A stretch of DNA of 15,177 bases from Candidatus Tagabacteria bacterium CG_4_10_14_0_2_um_filter_40_13 (GTDB lineage Bacteria > Patescibacteriota > Minisyncoccia > GCA-002779875). The notes under the pieces were generated by a model. It was not told the DNA's origin and made no database searches. It worked only from the letters and a program-made list of their open reading frames with translations. Within the stretch, counting starts at the first letter, position 1. Each line of letters starts with the position of its first letter. Made by a program: the position numbers and the translations under genes. Of this stretch, positions 1-5,985 are shown piece by piece. The stretch is from assembly GCA_002792165.1 (NCBI GenBank), contig PFNV01000029.1, positions 1 to 15,177 of the forward strand. Direction: 5' to 3'.

Positions 1-51
1 CGGGCCGAAGAATCGATAGCGCAAACCATCAGCCGCCTTTTGGGATTTTAA
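1..51 (+). CDS. C-terminal end of an unidentified protein (partial)
   Basis: An open frame runs from the first base and ends in TAA at 49-51, giving the tail RAEESIAQTISRLLGF. The amphipathic helix-like tail is compatible with many enzymes, and I do not recognise the family. It ends 6 bases before the tRNA gene, so the two could share a transcript. Only 16 residues are visible, so the reading rests on the open frame and its position alone. Confidence 0.4.
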   Translation, partial: RAEESIAQTISRLLGF

Positions 52-57
52 GGTTCT

Positions 58-129
58 CCCCTCATAGTTCAACGGATAGAATACGAGCTTGCGGAGCTCG
101 GGATGTAGGTTCGATTCCTACTGAGGGGA
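58..129 (+). tRNA. tRNA-Arg (anticodon GCG)
   Basis: A full cloverleaf can be folded by hand. The acceptor stem CCCCTCA (58-64) pairs with TGAGGGG (122-128). The D arm GTTC/GAAT encloses AACGGATA. The anticodon stem CGAGC/GCTCG (84-88/96-100) has loop TTGCGGA, placing the anticodon GCG at 91-93. The T arm GTAGG/CCTAC has loop TTCGATT. The discriminator is A129 and CCA is not encoded. GCG reads the arginine codons CGC and CGU. The A after GG in the D loop (position 20) and C35 match known arginine identity elements. Most bacteria instead use ACG, edited to ICG by TadA. Confidence 0.95.
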
Positions 130-133
130 AAAG

Positions 134-162
134 TTGTAAAATTGTCGAAAATAAGATAGAAT
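134..162 (+). promoter_or_regulatory. Sigma70-type promoter for the HIT operon
   Basis: TTGTAA at 134-139 and TAGAAT at 157-162 are separated by exactly 17 bp, close to the sigma70 consensus. The predicted transcription start is near 168-170, only about 8-15 nt before the candidate start codons at 177 and 183. The mRNA would be almost leaderless, which agrees with the lack of a Shine-Dalgarno. The box assignment is by eye. Confidence 0.6.
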
Positions 163-182
163 TAAACCATAAAAATATGCTT

Positions 183-581
183 ATGGATGGCTGTATTTTT
201 TGTAAAATTACCCGAGGCGAAATAGATTCCGTTAAAATTTACGAAGACGAAAAGTTTTTTGCTTTTTTGGATATGAAGCCCATAAATCCGGGTCACGCTC
301 TTCTTGTTCCAAAAAAACATATCGATAATATCTTCGATATAGAAGAACCGCTTTATTCCGAACTTTTCCAAACTGCGAAAAAATTATCGCAATCCATAAA
401 AAATGCGGTGAAGTCGCGTAGAATTGGTATTTTGGTTGAAGGTTTCGAAGTTCCGCACGCTCACGTTCATCTCATCCCTATTAATAAAGGATACGAACTC
501 GACCCCAATAGAGCAAAACCGGCAACACCGGAAGAGCTCAATGAAATCGCCGAGAAAATTAAAAAAGAATTATGGAAATAA
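183..581 (+). CDS. HIT family nucleotide hydrolase (Hint-like)
   Basis: This is a histidine-triad protein of about 132 aa, typical of the family. HIT proteins hydrolyse or transfer nucleotidyl groups, for example from AMP-lysine phosphoramidates, adenylylated metabolites or dinucleoside polyphosphates. The N-terminus carries CIFCKI, whose two Cys with a following His form the zinc site of many bacterial Hint proteins. GHALLVPKKH is the substrate-loop region, and PHAHVHLIPI is the catalytic H-x-H-x-H triad. Two ATGs in frame, 177 and 183, are possible starts. I chose 183 because family members usually begin a few residues before the CIFC motif. Neither has a clear Shine-Dalgarno. The 3' end overlaps the next gene by 10 bp (572-581), so translation is coupled. 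Family assignment is secure; the substrate is unknown. Confidence 0.93.
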   Translation: MDGCIFCKITRGEIDSVKIYEDEKFFAFLDMKPINPGHALLVPKKHIDNIFDIEEPLYSELFQTAKKLSQSIKNAVKSRRIGILVEGFEVPHAHVHLIPINKGYELDPNRAKPATPEELNEIAEKIKKELWK

Positions 582-1600
582 AATATATCACAATTTTTCG
601 GGGAGTTGATTTGAGCGAAAGACGTTTGCCGATTCTGATTGAAAGAGGCAAAGAGCCCGGGCCGATTGTCTGGCTTTGCGCGGCCACTCATGGAGACGAA
701 GTAAGCGGCATAGAGGTCATTCAGCGAATTTTCAATTATCTAAAAAGAAATTCCTTAAAGAAAGGGGCGATTTACGCCTTGCCGCTCGTTAATCCAATGG
801 GATTTGAAATGATACGGAGAGAAAATCCCTATGACGATGAGGACATCAACAGGAATTTTCCCGGCGACGCAAACGGCAATACCACTGAAAGGATTACCAA
901 CGCGATTTTTAACAGCATAGTTGAAACCAAGCCTGATTTGGTGATGGATTTGCATGCCGACAGCCAAAAATCCATTCCTTACATTATTATCGACAGACCC
1001 ATGGGCGCGAAAGCGGGAATAAAGGAAGCGATTGAAAAAAGCTGGGAGCTGGCGGAAAAATTCGGCATCACCGTAATGTATGATATTGACGTCGAAGGTT
1101 ATAAAAAATATAACGTGGACAAAAGCCTTACTGCGGCTCTGGTCAACCGAAACCAGATACCCGCCTTTTCGGTTGAACTAGGAGGCCCGAAAATTATTGA
1201 CGAACGCTTTGTAAGGATAGGCGTTAATGGCATCAAAAATATTCTCAACCATTTTCAGATGATTGATGTAAAAGAAAAAAAATCAGGACCTTCTCACTCG
1301 GAAATAAAAATTAAAACGAAAGAAAGGTTGGAACTGGTGGAAAACATTACATCCAGCGAAAGCGGAATTATTGAATTTCTCATAAAACCAGGCCAGTTCG
1401 TAAAAACAGGGAGCGCGCTCGCAAAAATAACCAATGTCTTGGGGAAAATAGAAGAAATAATTTTCGCCACCAAAGACTGCTACATCATCGCCTTGAACGA
1501 TTACGCAGTTTCTTTTCCCGGCGACAGTCTTTTGGGCGTCGCCGTGGCGGTAAAAACTCAAAATGAGGACAATAAAACCCAGAGCGCTCCGAAAGGGTGA
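572..1600 (+). CDS. M14 family zinc deacylase, succinylglutamate desuccinylase/aspartoacylase type
   Basis: This 342-aa protein belongs to the AstE/AspA clade of the M14 metallopeptidase fold, which removes acyl groups from amino acids or related small molecules. The zinc ligands are visible: H40 and E43 in ATHGDE, and H128 in MDLHADS. N93-R94 in DINRNFPGD matches the substrate carboxylate-binding Asn-Arg pair. E202 in SVELGG is the likely catalytic glutamate. The C-terminal part (about 260-335), with GIIEFLIKPGQFVKTGSALAKI, is the small beta-barrel lid typical of this clade. The gene starts inside the HIT gene and overlaps the S66 gene by 38 bp at its 3' end. The stop codon is TGA. Classic arginine-succinyl degradation genes are not adjacent, so AstE itself is unlikely. 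A specific substrate cannot be assigned. Confidence 0.88.
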   Translation: MEIKYITIFRGVDLSERRLPILIERGKEPGPIVWLCAATHGDEVSGIEVIQRIFNYLKRNSLKKGAIYALPLVNPMGFEMIRRENPYDDEDINRNFPGDANGNTTERITNAIFNSIVETKPDLVMDLHADSQKSIPYIIIDRPMGAKAGIKEAIEKSWELAEKFGITVMYDIDVEGYKKYNVDKSLTAALVNRNQIPAFSVELGGPKIIDERFVRIGVNGIKNILNHFQMIDVKEKKSGPSHSEIKIKTKERLELVENITSSESGIIEFLIKPGQFVKTGSALAKITNVLGKIEEIIFATKDCYIIALNDYAVSFPGDSLLGVAVAVKTQNEDNKTQSAPKG

Positions 1601-2528
1601 TGAAATCGGCATTATCTCGCCATCGGAGCCGGTGATTTATAAAAAGAAATTTTTGCGCGGAGTTGAAATCTTAAAAAAATTAGGGTTTCGCGTTGTTTTG
1701 GGAAAAAATGTTTTCAAAAAACACGGGGGGTATATGGCCGGCACCGATAAGGAACGCGCCGCCGACTTAAATGCAATGTTCAAAAATCCCCAGATTAAAG
1801 GAATCTTCTGCGGCACCGGAGGTATGCCCAGCAACAGGCTTCTTGAATTGATAGACTATTACTCAATAAGAAAAAATCCCAAGGTGTTCATGGGTTTATC
1901 AGATATAACCGTTTTAATAAATGCCATTAACAAAGTGGCAGGGCTGGTTACTTTTCACGGACCTAATATAGAATCGGGATTTTCCCGCGGTTTCTCCGGA
2001 AAAAATAAATATACTCTTGAATATTTTTCCAAAGCGGTAATGAACAGTAAGCCAATCGGCATAGTGCGAAAACGGCATTCGTTAGAGATATTAAAAAAGG
2101 GAAGGGCGCAAGGAGCGCTGGTTGGTGGAAATCTTGAAGCTTTAACAACATTATTAGGGACAAAATACGAACCGGACTGGAAAAATAAAATATTTTTTTG
2201 GGAAGAAGTTGAACAAACCATTGAAGATATCGATTTTTTCCTAACGCATCTTCGGCTTTGTGGAGTTTTTAACAAAATTTCCGGAATAGTTATCGGAAAG
2301 CTTGTGGGTTGCGATACGCTTGGCCCGACCGATGACTGGAAAAAAGAAAAATCTTTTACTATCAGTAAAATGATTTTGGAAATCTGCCGTGATTATAAAT
2401 TTCCGATTATAAAAGGCATTCCATTCGGCCATTTTTATCCTCAAATCACTCTGCCCATCGGCGTAAAAGCGAGCATTGACACGAAAAAAACAAACCCGTT
2501 TTCAATTGACGAGTCCGGGGTAAAATAG
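1563..2528 (+). CDS. Peptidase family S66: LD-carboxypeptidase or MccF-like serine carboxypeptidase
   Basis: The 321-aa product has all family S66 hallmarks. The N-terminal KGDEIGIISPSEP strand and the glycine-rich GTGGMPSNRLLELIDY (84-99) are present. The nucleophile elbow is FMGLSDIT with S113. ALVGGNLEALTTLLGT is at about 185-200, the catalytic Glu is in FFWEEV (214 or 215), and the catalytic His is H290 in FGHFYPQITLPIG. S66 enzymes either cut the L,D bond of murein tetrapeptides during recycling (LdcA) or inactivate peptide-nucleotide antibiotics such as microcin C (MccF). No signal peptide is visible, which fits a cytoplasmic enzyme. The gene begins inside the M14 gene (38-bp overlap) and is followed within a few bases by a terminator. 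LdcA versus MccF cannot be settled by eye. Confidence 0.92.
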   Translation: MRTIKPRALRKGDEIGIISPSEPVIYKKKFLRGVEILKKLGFRVVLGKNVFKKHGGYMAGTDKERAADLNAMFKNPQIKGIFCGTGGMPSNRLLELIDYYSIRKNPKVFMGLSDITVLINAINKVAGLVTFHGPNIESGFSRGFSGKNKYTLEYFSKAVMNSKPIGIVRKRHSLEILKKGRAQGALVGGNLEALTTLLGTKYEPDWKNKIFFWEEVEQTIEDIDFFLTHLRLCGVFNKISGIVIGKLVGCDTLGPTDDWKKEKSFTISKMILEICRDYKFPIIKGIPFGHFYPQITLPIGVKASIDTKKTNPFSIDESGVK

Positions 2529-2529
2529 C

Positions 2530-2557
2530 AAAAAGCGGACCGAAAAGTCCGCTTTTT
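2530..2557. terminator. Bidirectional terminator between the S66 gene and the aminotransferase gene
   Basis: AAAAAGCGGAC (2530-2540), loop CGAAAA, then GTCCGCTTTTT (2547-2557) form a perfect 11-bp hairpin. On the + strand it is followed by further T-rich sequence, and on the - strand by a T run as well. It can therefore end both convergent transcripts. Confidence 0.88.
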
Positions 2558-2574
2558 ATTTTTGAGATTTGATT

Positions 2575-3528
2575 TTAATCCACGTATGTCAACCATTCTC
2601 TCGCATATTCGGGAACTTCTCCCTTCGCCGCTTTCAAAAATAATTCTCGAAGTTTTTTGGTAATGGGGCCCGGACATTCTTTGCCAATCGGCATTTCTTC
2701 TATGTCTGTGTATTTATCTCCTTCCCCATCTTCTTCGGCCACTGTTTTAATCGGCGTAACTTCAGCGGCCGTACCAGAAGAAAAAGCTTCGTCTGAATCG
2801 TACAAAAGATTTTTATTAATCATGGCTTCATCTTTTACTTTGATGCCCATATCCCGGGCCAGACGAATAATACTGTCTCTCGTAATGCCTCTTAAGATGG
2901 CTTGGTCCGGGCTAGGAGTCATTAACACGCTGCCTTTTACCACAAAGATATTTGCAGCCGACATCTCAATGACGTAATCATGCAAATCCAAGACTATCGC
3001 GTCATCAAAACCGGAAGCCTCGGCCTCCATTTTCGCCAGTTTGGCGTTTACATAATCAGCTGCGACTTTCGCATAAAAGGGCATAACTCGGTGGTCGCGT
3101 CGCCATCTTGAAATTTTCGTTCTGATAGTTTCTTTATTAAAGTAACTCTCCCATTCCCCCATACCGATTACCGTATGAATAACATTGTTGTGAGGACAAG
3201 GGCCAATGTCTCCTTCGCCGGAAATTATAAGAGGTCTAATGTAACCTTCCACAAGATTGTTTTCTTTAATTGTGTCTATAATCGCTTGTTCAATCTCAAT
3301 CATTGAAAAAGGAATTTTCAAACCAATTGCCGAAGCGGAAAAAAAAAGGCGGCGCACATGAGGCCTTAATCTGAAAATAGCCGAACGGCCATCGATACAT
3401 TTGTAGATTTTAATTCCTTCGAAAATGTTATCTCCATAATGGATCCCATGAGCCCAAACAGAAACTTTTGCCTCTTCAAGCGGAACGAGGTGATTATTCA
3501 TCCAGACTTTTGCCGATGGTTTAAACAT
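2575..3528 (-). CDS. ilvE: Branched-chain amino acid aminotransferase (class IV, PLP)
   Basis: The 317-aa protein is a full-length class IV aminotransferase of the IlvE type. Such enzymes interconvert Leu/Ile/Val and their 2-oxo acids with 2-oxoglutarate/glutamate and bound PLP. The N-terminal VWMNNHLVPLEEAKVSVWAHG and IHYGDNIFEGIKIY, and the R-P-H region near 55, match the family. K154 in FYAKVAADY fits the PLP-binding lysine. E188 in YVIEMSAANIF, LRGITRDSII and SSGTAAEVTPI (PLP phosphate binding) follow in the right order. The start at 3528 is supported by a strong AAGGAGG a few bases upstream. No other branched-chain biosynthesis gene lies nearby. In an organism with reduced metabolism the enzyme may serve amino acid interconversion or scavenging. 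A D-amino acid aminotransferase is less likely given length and motifs. Confidence 0.93.
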   Translation of the reverse strand: MFKPSAKVWMNNHLVPLEEAKVSVWAHGIHYGDNIFEGIKIYKCIDGRSAIFRLRPHVRRLFFSASAIGLKIPFSMIEIEQAIIDTIKENNLVEGYIRPLIISGEGDIGPCPHNNVIHTVIGMGEWESYFNKETIRTKISRWRRDHRVMPFYAKVAADYVNAKLAKMEAEASGFDDAIVLDLHDYVIEMSAANIFVVKGSVLMTPSPDQAILRGITRDSIIRLARDMGIKVKDEAMINKNLLYDSDEAFSSGTAAEVTPIKTVAEEDGEGDKYTDIEEMPIGKECPGPITKKLRELFLKAAKGEVPEYAREWLTYVD

Positions 3529-3566
3529 GCCAATTTCCTCCTTAATTTGACATTCTGAATTTCAAT

Positions 3567-3595
3567 TTGTTTTTAAATGTTCTTTTCTCTAGAAT
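3567..3595 (+). promoter_or_regulatory. Promoter for recG
   Basis: TTGTTT (3567-3572) and TAGAAT (3590-3595) are spaced by 17 bp. The predicted start near 3602 is about 30 nt before the recG ATG. A nearer-consensus TTGACA at 3547-3552 has no good -10 at proper spacing, so I prefer this pair. Confidence 0.45.
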
Positions 3596-3621
3596 ATTAG
3601 CATAGAAAATAATTATTACAA
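3594..3621 (-). promoter_or_regulatory. Promoter for the aminotransferase gene (extended -10)
   Basis: Reading the - strand, TTGTAA (3621-3616) and TAATAT (3599-3594) are separated by 16 bp. A TGC directly before the -10 gives an extended -10 (TGCTAATAT). The predicted start near 3587 leaves a leader of about 60 nt that ends in AAGGAGG. The -10 overlaps that of the divergent recG promoter by two bases. Confidence 0.5.
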
Positions 3622-3631
3622 GTATGCGGAA

Positions 3632-5740
3632 ATGGATTTAAATTCTTTGCTTACAAACGAGTTGCAACTCGGCGAATTTCAAAAAAGAGCCCTTAATAAC
3701 ATCGGGATAAAAACCGTGAAGGATTTGCTTTGGCATTTTCCCAATAGATACGAAAAGTTCGCCGCCGCGTCGGCTATTGCCGACCTTATAGGGGGAACAA
3801 GCGCGACAATTAGCGGAAAAATTTTAAAAACGAAAATAGAAAGAACGTGGCGGAAAAAAATGACCATCGCCGAGGCATTGCTTTCCGACGGCACGGGAGA
3901 AATAAATCTTGTCTGGTTCCATCAGCCATATATCGCGAAAATGCTTAAAGTCGAAGACGCTGTTGCCGTCACGGGGAAAATCCAAAAAAATAAAAAAGGG
4001 CTTTATATTGCCAATCCCGTTTACGAAAAAATAAACCCCGATGCAATAAAAATAGATCGGGGATTGATTCCAATATATCCGGAAACGCGAGGATTATCTT
4101 CGCGCTGGTTCCGTTTCGCCATCAGAAAAATTCTTAAAAAAATACTGGAAGAGTCCGGAAACCTAGAAGATGCCATTCCCGATTTCATTCTAAGCCGCTA
4201 TCATCTCCCCTCTTTAAAAACCGCCCTCGTTTGCATTCACGCTCCGAAAAAGCTGAAAGATGCGGAAGCAAGCCGAAAACGTTTTGCCTTTGAAGAAGTT
4301 TTTGCGATTCAACTCTACCGCATCAAACAAAGAATGCAATACGACAAACAACCGTGTTTCACTATTAAAACGGAGCAAAAAAGCATAGAAGAATTTCTTT
4401 CTCATTTTTCTTTTGGCCTGACTAATGCTCAAAAAGAAGCGGTGAACCGAATTTTGGCTGATTTTCAAAAAAAATCGCCTATGGCCCGTCTTTTGGAAGG
4501 CGATGTCGGCTCGGGAAAAACAGTGGTGGCGGCCGCCGCCGTTTTCGCCACAGTAAAAGCCGGCCACCAAATTGCCTACATGGCGCCGACAGAAGTCTTA
4601 GCTCGCCAGCACTTCAAAACGTTCACGGAATATTTCAAGCCGTTCGGCAAAAAAATCGGCCTCGTAACTTCTTCCGAATGCCTGAAATTTCCTTCAAAAG
4701 TAAATCCGGGCAAAGCGACTCACATTTCCAAAAGCCAACTGTTGAAATGGGTCGCTTCCGGTGAAATTCCGATATTAATCGGCACTCATTCTTTAATTCA
4801 GGAAAAAGTAAAATTCAAAAATCTTGCTTTCGTAATAATTGACGAACAACACAGATTCGGAACAAACCAGCGCCAGAAACTAGCGAAAAAATCCGTCGCC
4901 CCGCACCTTCTTTCAATGACCGCCACGCCAATTCCTCGCACGCTCGCTTTAACCGTTTACGGCGACCTGGACCTAACACTGCTCGACGAGATGCCGCCGG
5001 AGAGAAAAAGCATCATCACAGAAATAGTTCCGCCGACCCAGCGTCAAAGGGCTTATGAATTTATCCGTGAAGAAATAAAAGGCGAACATCAGGCATATGT
5101 CATTTGTCCGCGCATAGCGGAGAAAACTGATAGTAAAAGCTTAATCAGTCTAACAATGAAGTCGGTAAAATCAGAATACGAAAAATTATCGAAAAAAATA
5201 TTTCCCGAATATAAAGTTGCCATGATCCACGGCCAGATGCCGGCAAAAGAAAAAGAAAAAATAATGAACGAATTCAGAGATGGCAAAACAAAAATTCTTG
5301 TGGCGACATCTGTTATCGAAGTCGGAGTCGATGTTCCTAACGCAACCGCCATTATTATAGAAGGCGCCGAACGTTTCGGCTTGGCCCAGCTTCACCAGCT
5401 AAGAGGAAGAGTAATGCGCAGTTGCCACCAATCTCATTGTTTTGTTTTTACGGAATCGAATTCGCAAAAAGCCCTAAGCCGGCTCAAATTCCTGAAAGAA
5501 GCGAAAAACGGCTTTGAATTGGCGGAATATGACTTGAAATTCCGCGGCTCGGGAGAACTTGCGGGTAAAAAACAATGGGGAATTTCCGATGTCGGTATGG
5601 AAGCTCTGAAAAATCTGAAGATGGTTGAAGCCGCCCGAACCGAAGCGCAAAATATTTTGGCGTCCGACCCCGAATTAATCTCCTATCCCCTTCTCGCCGA
5701 AAAACTCTCCTCCCAAAACTCCGAAATCCATTTTGAATAA
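3632..5740 (+). CDS. recG: ATP-dependent DNA helicase RecG
   Basis: This 702-aa superfamily 2 helicase remodels stalled replication forks and branched DNA. An N-terminal helix-hairpin/wedge OB-fold region (about 10-135) precedes the motor. LTNAQKEAV is the Q-like motif at about 263. GDVGSGKT (290-297) is Walker A, DEQHRFG (404-410) is motif II and TATPIPRTLALTVYGDLDL is motif III. ATSVIEVGVDVPNA is motif V and QLHQLRGRVMR is motif VI. The C-terminal YDLKFRGSGELAGKKQWG is the RecG TRG translocation motif. The usual second Gly of motif VI (RGRVGR) is Met at 595. There is a small insertion around 350-372, between motifs Ia and II. ATG 3632 is the only workable start; the earlier ATG at 3624 hits a stop at once. 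No strong Shine-Dalgarno is seen. Confidence 0.97.
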   Translation: MDLNSLLTNELQLGEFQKRALNNIGIKTVKDLLWHFPNRYEKFAAASAIADLIGGTSATISGKILKTKIERTWRKKMTIAEALLSDGTGEINLVWFHQPYIAKMLKVEDAVAVTGKIQKNKKGLYIANPVYEKINPDAIKIDRGLIPIYPETRGLSSRWFRFAIRKILKKILEESGNLEDAIPDFILSRYHLPSLKTALVCIHAPKKLKDAEASRKRFAFEEVFAIQLYRIKQRMQYDKQPCFTIKTEQKSIEEFLSHFSFGLTNAQKEAVNRILADFQKKSPMARLLEGDVGSGKTVVAAAAVFATVKAGHQIAYMAPTEVLARQHFKTFTEYFKPFGKKIGLVTSSECLKFPSKVNPGKATHISKSQLLKWVASGEIPILIGTHSLIQEKVKFKNLAFVIIDEQHRFGTNQRQKLAKKSVAPHLLSMTATPIPRTLALTVYGDLDLTLLDEMPPERKSIITEIVPPTQRQRAYEFIREEIKGEHQAYVICPRIAEKTDSKSLISLTMKSVKSEYEKLSKKIFPEYKVAMIHGQMPAKEKEKIMNEFRDGKTKILVATSVIEVGVDVPNATAIIIEGAERFGLAQLHQLRGRVMRSCHQSHCFVFTESNSQKALSRLKFLKEAKNGFELAEYDLKFRGSGELAGKKQWGISDVGMEALKNLKMVEAARTEAQNILASDPELISYPLLAEKLSSQNSEIHFE

Positions 5741-5853
5741 ACCCCGTTAGAAGTTTTTATCTAAATATACCTTAGAAGACAACCTAAGCCGTAGGCGAAT
5801 TCGCAGTAGCTCTACTGAAAATCATCAACGTATCGCTGAACTTCTAACGGGGT
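5741..5853. repeat. 113-nt structured element closed by a perfect 15-bp inverted repeat
   Basis: ACCCCGTTAGAAGTT (5741-5755) is the exact reverse complement of AACTTCTAACGGGGT (5839-5853). The element begins at the base after the recG stop codon. Inside are smaller foldable parts: CCTA-AGCCG-TAGG (about 5783-5795), GCG-AATT-CGC (5795-5804) and CAGTA-GCTC-TACTG (about 5804-5817). As RNA this would be a closed multi-branched structure. There is no T tract directly after it, so it is not a simple terminator. It could be a small structured RNA, a 3'-UTR stability element, or a short non-autonomous mobile repeat. I do not recognise it as a known family. Confidence 0.55.
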
Positions 5854-5890
5854 CGGGAGTAAAACAAATTATAAAAAATTTCTCAAAAAT

Positions 5891-5934
5891 AAAATTAGAC
5901 AAAATAGCGCGGTCGCACTATTTTGTCTAATTTT
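5891..5934. terminator. Strong bidirectional terminator between recG and the glycosyltransferase gene
   Basis: AAAATTAGACAAAATAG (5891-5907) and its exact complement CTATTTTGTCTAATTTT (5918-5934) form a 17-bp stem around CGCGGTCGCA. Inside the loop GC/GC can pair around GGTC. A-rich and T-rich flanks allow termination in both directions. The rest of the gene-free stretch, 5935-5985, is a pyrimidine-rich tail in which I see nothing further. Confidence 0.85.
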
Positions 5935-5985
5935 TAGGCTAATTTGAAAACAATAAAAATTCTACCCTCTACTCTGCCCTGCTCT

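Noticed and set aside
1598..1600. UGA recoded as glycine (Gracilibacteria-type code)
   Set aside because: TGA ends the M14 gene right after its complete C-terminal barrel and overlaps the next gene's start. The other genes contain no in-frame TGA.
5741..5940. Insertion sequence or transposon remnant after recG
   Set aside because: The terminal inverted repeats are suggestive, but no transposase fragment is present and I saw no clear target duplication. I list it only as a structured element.
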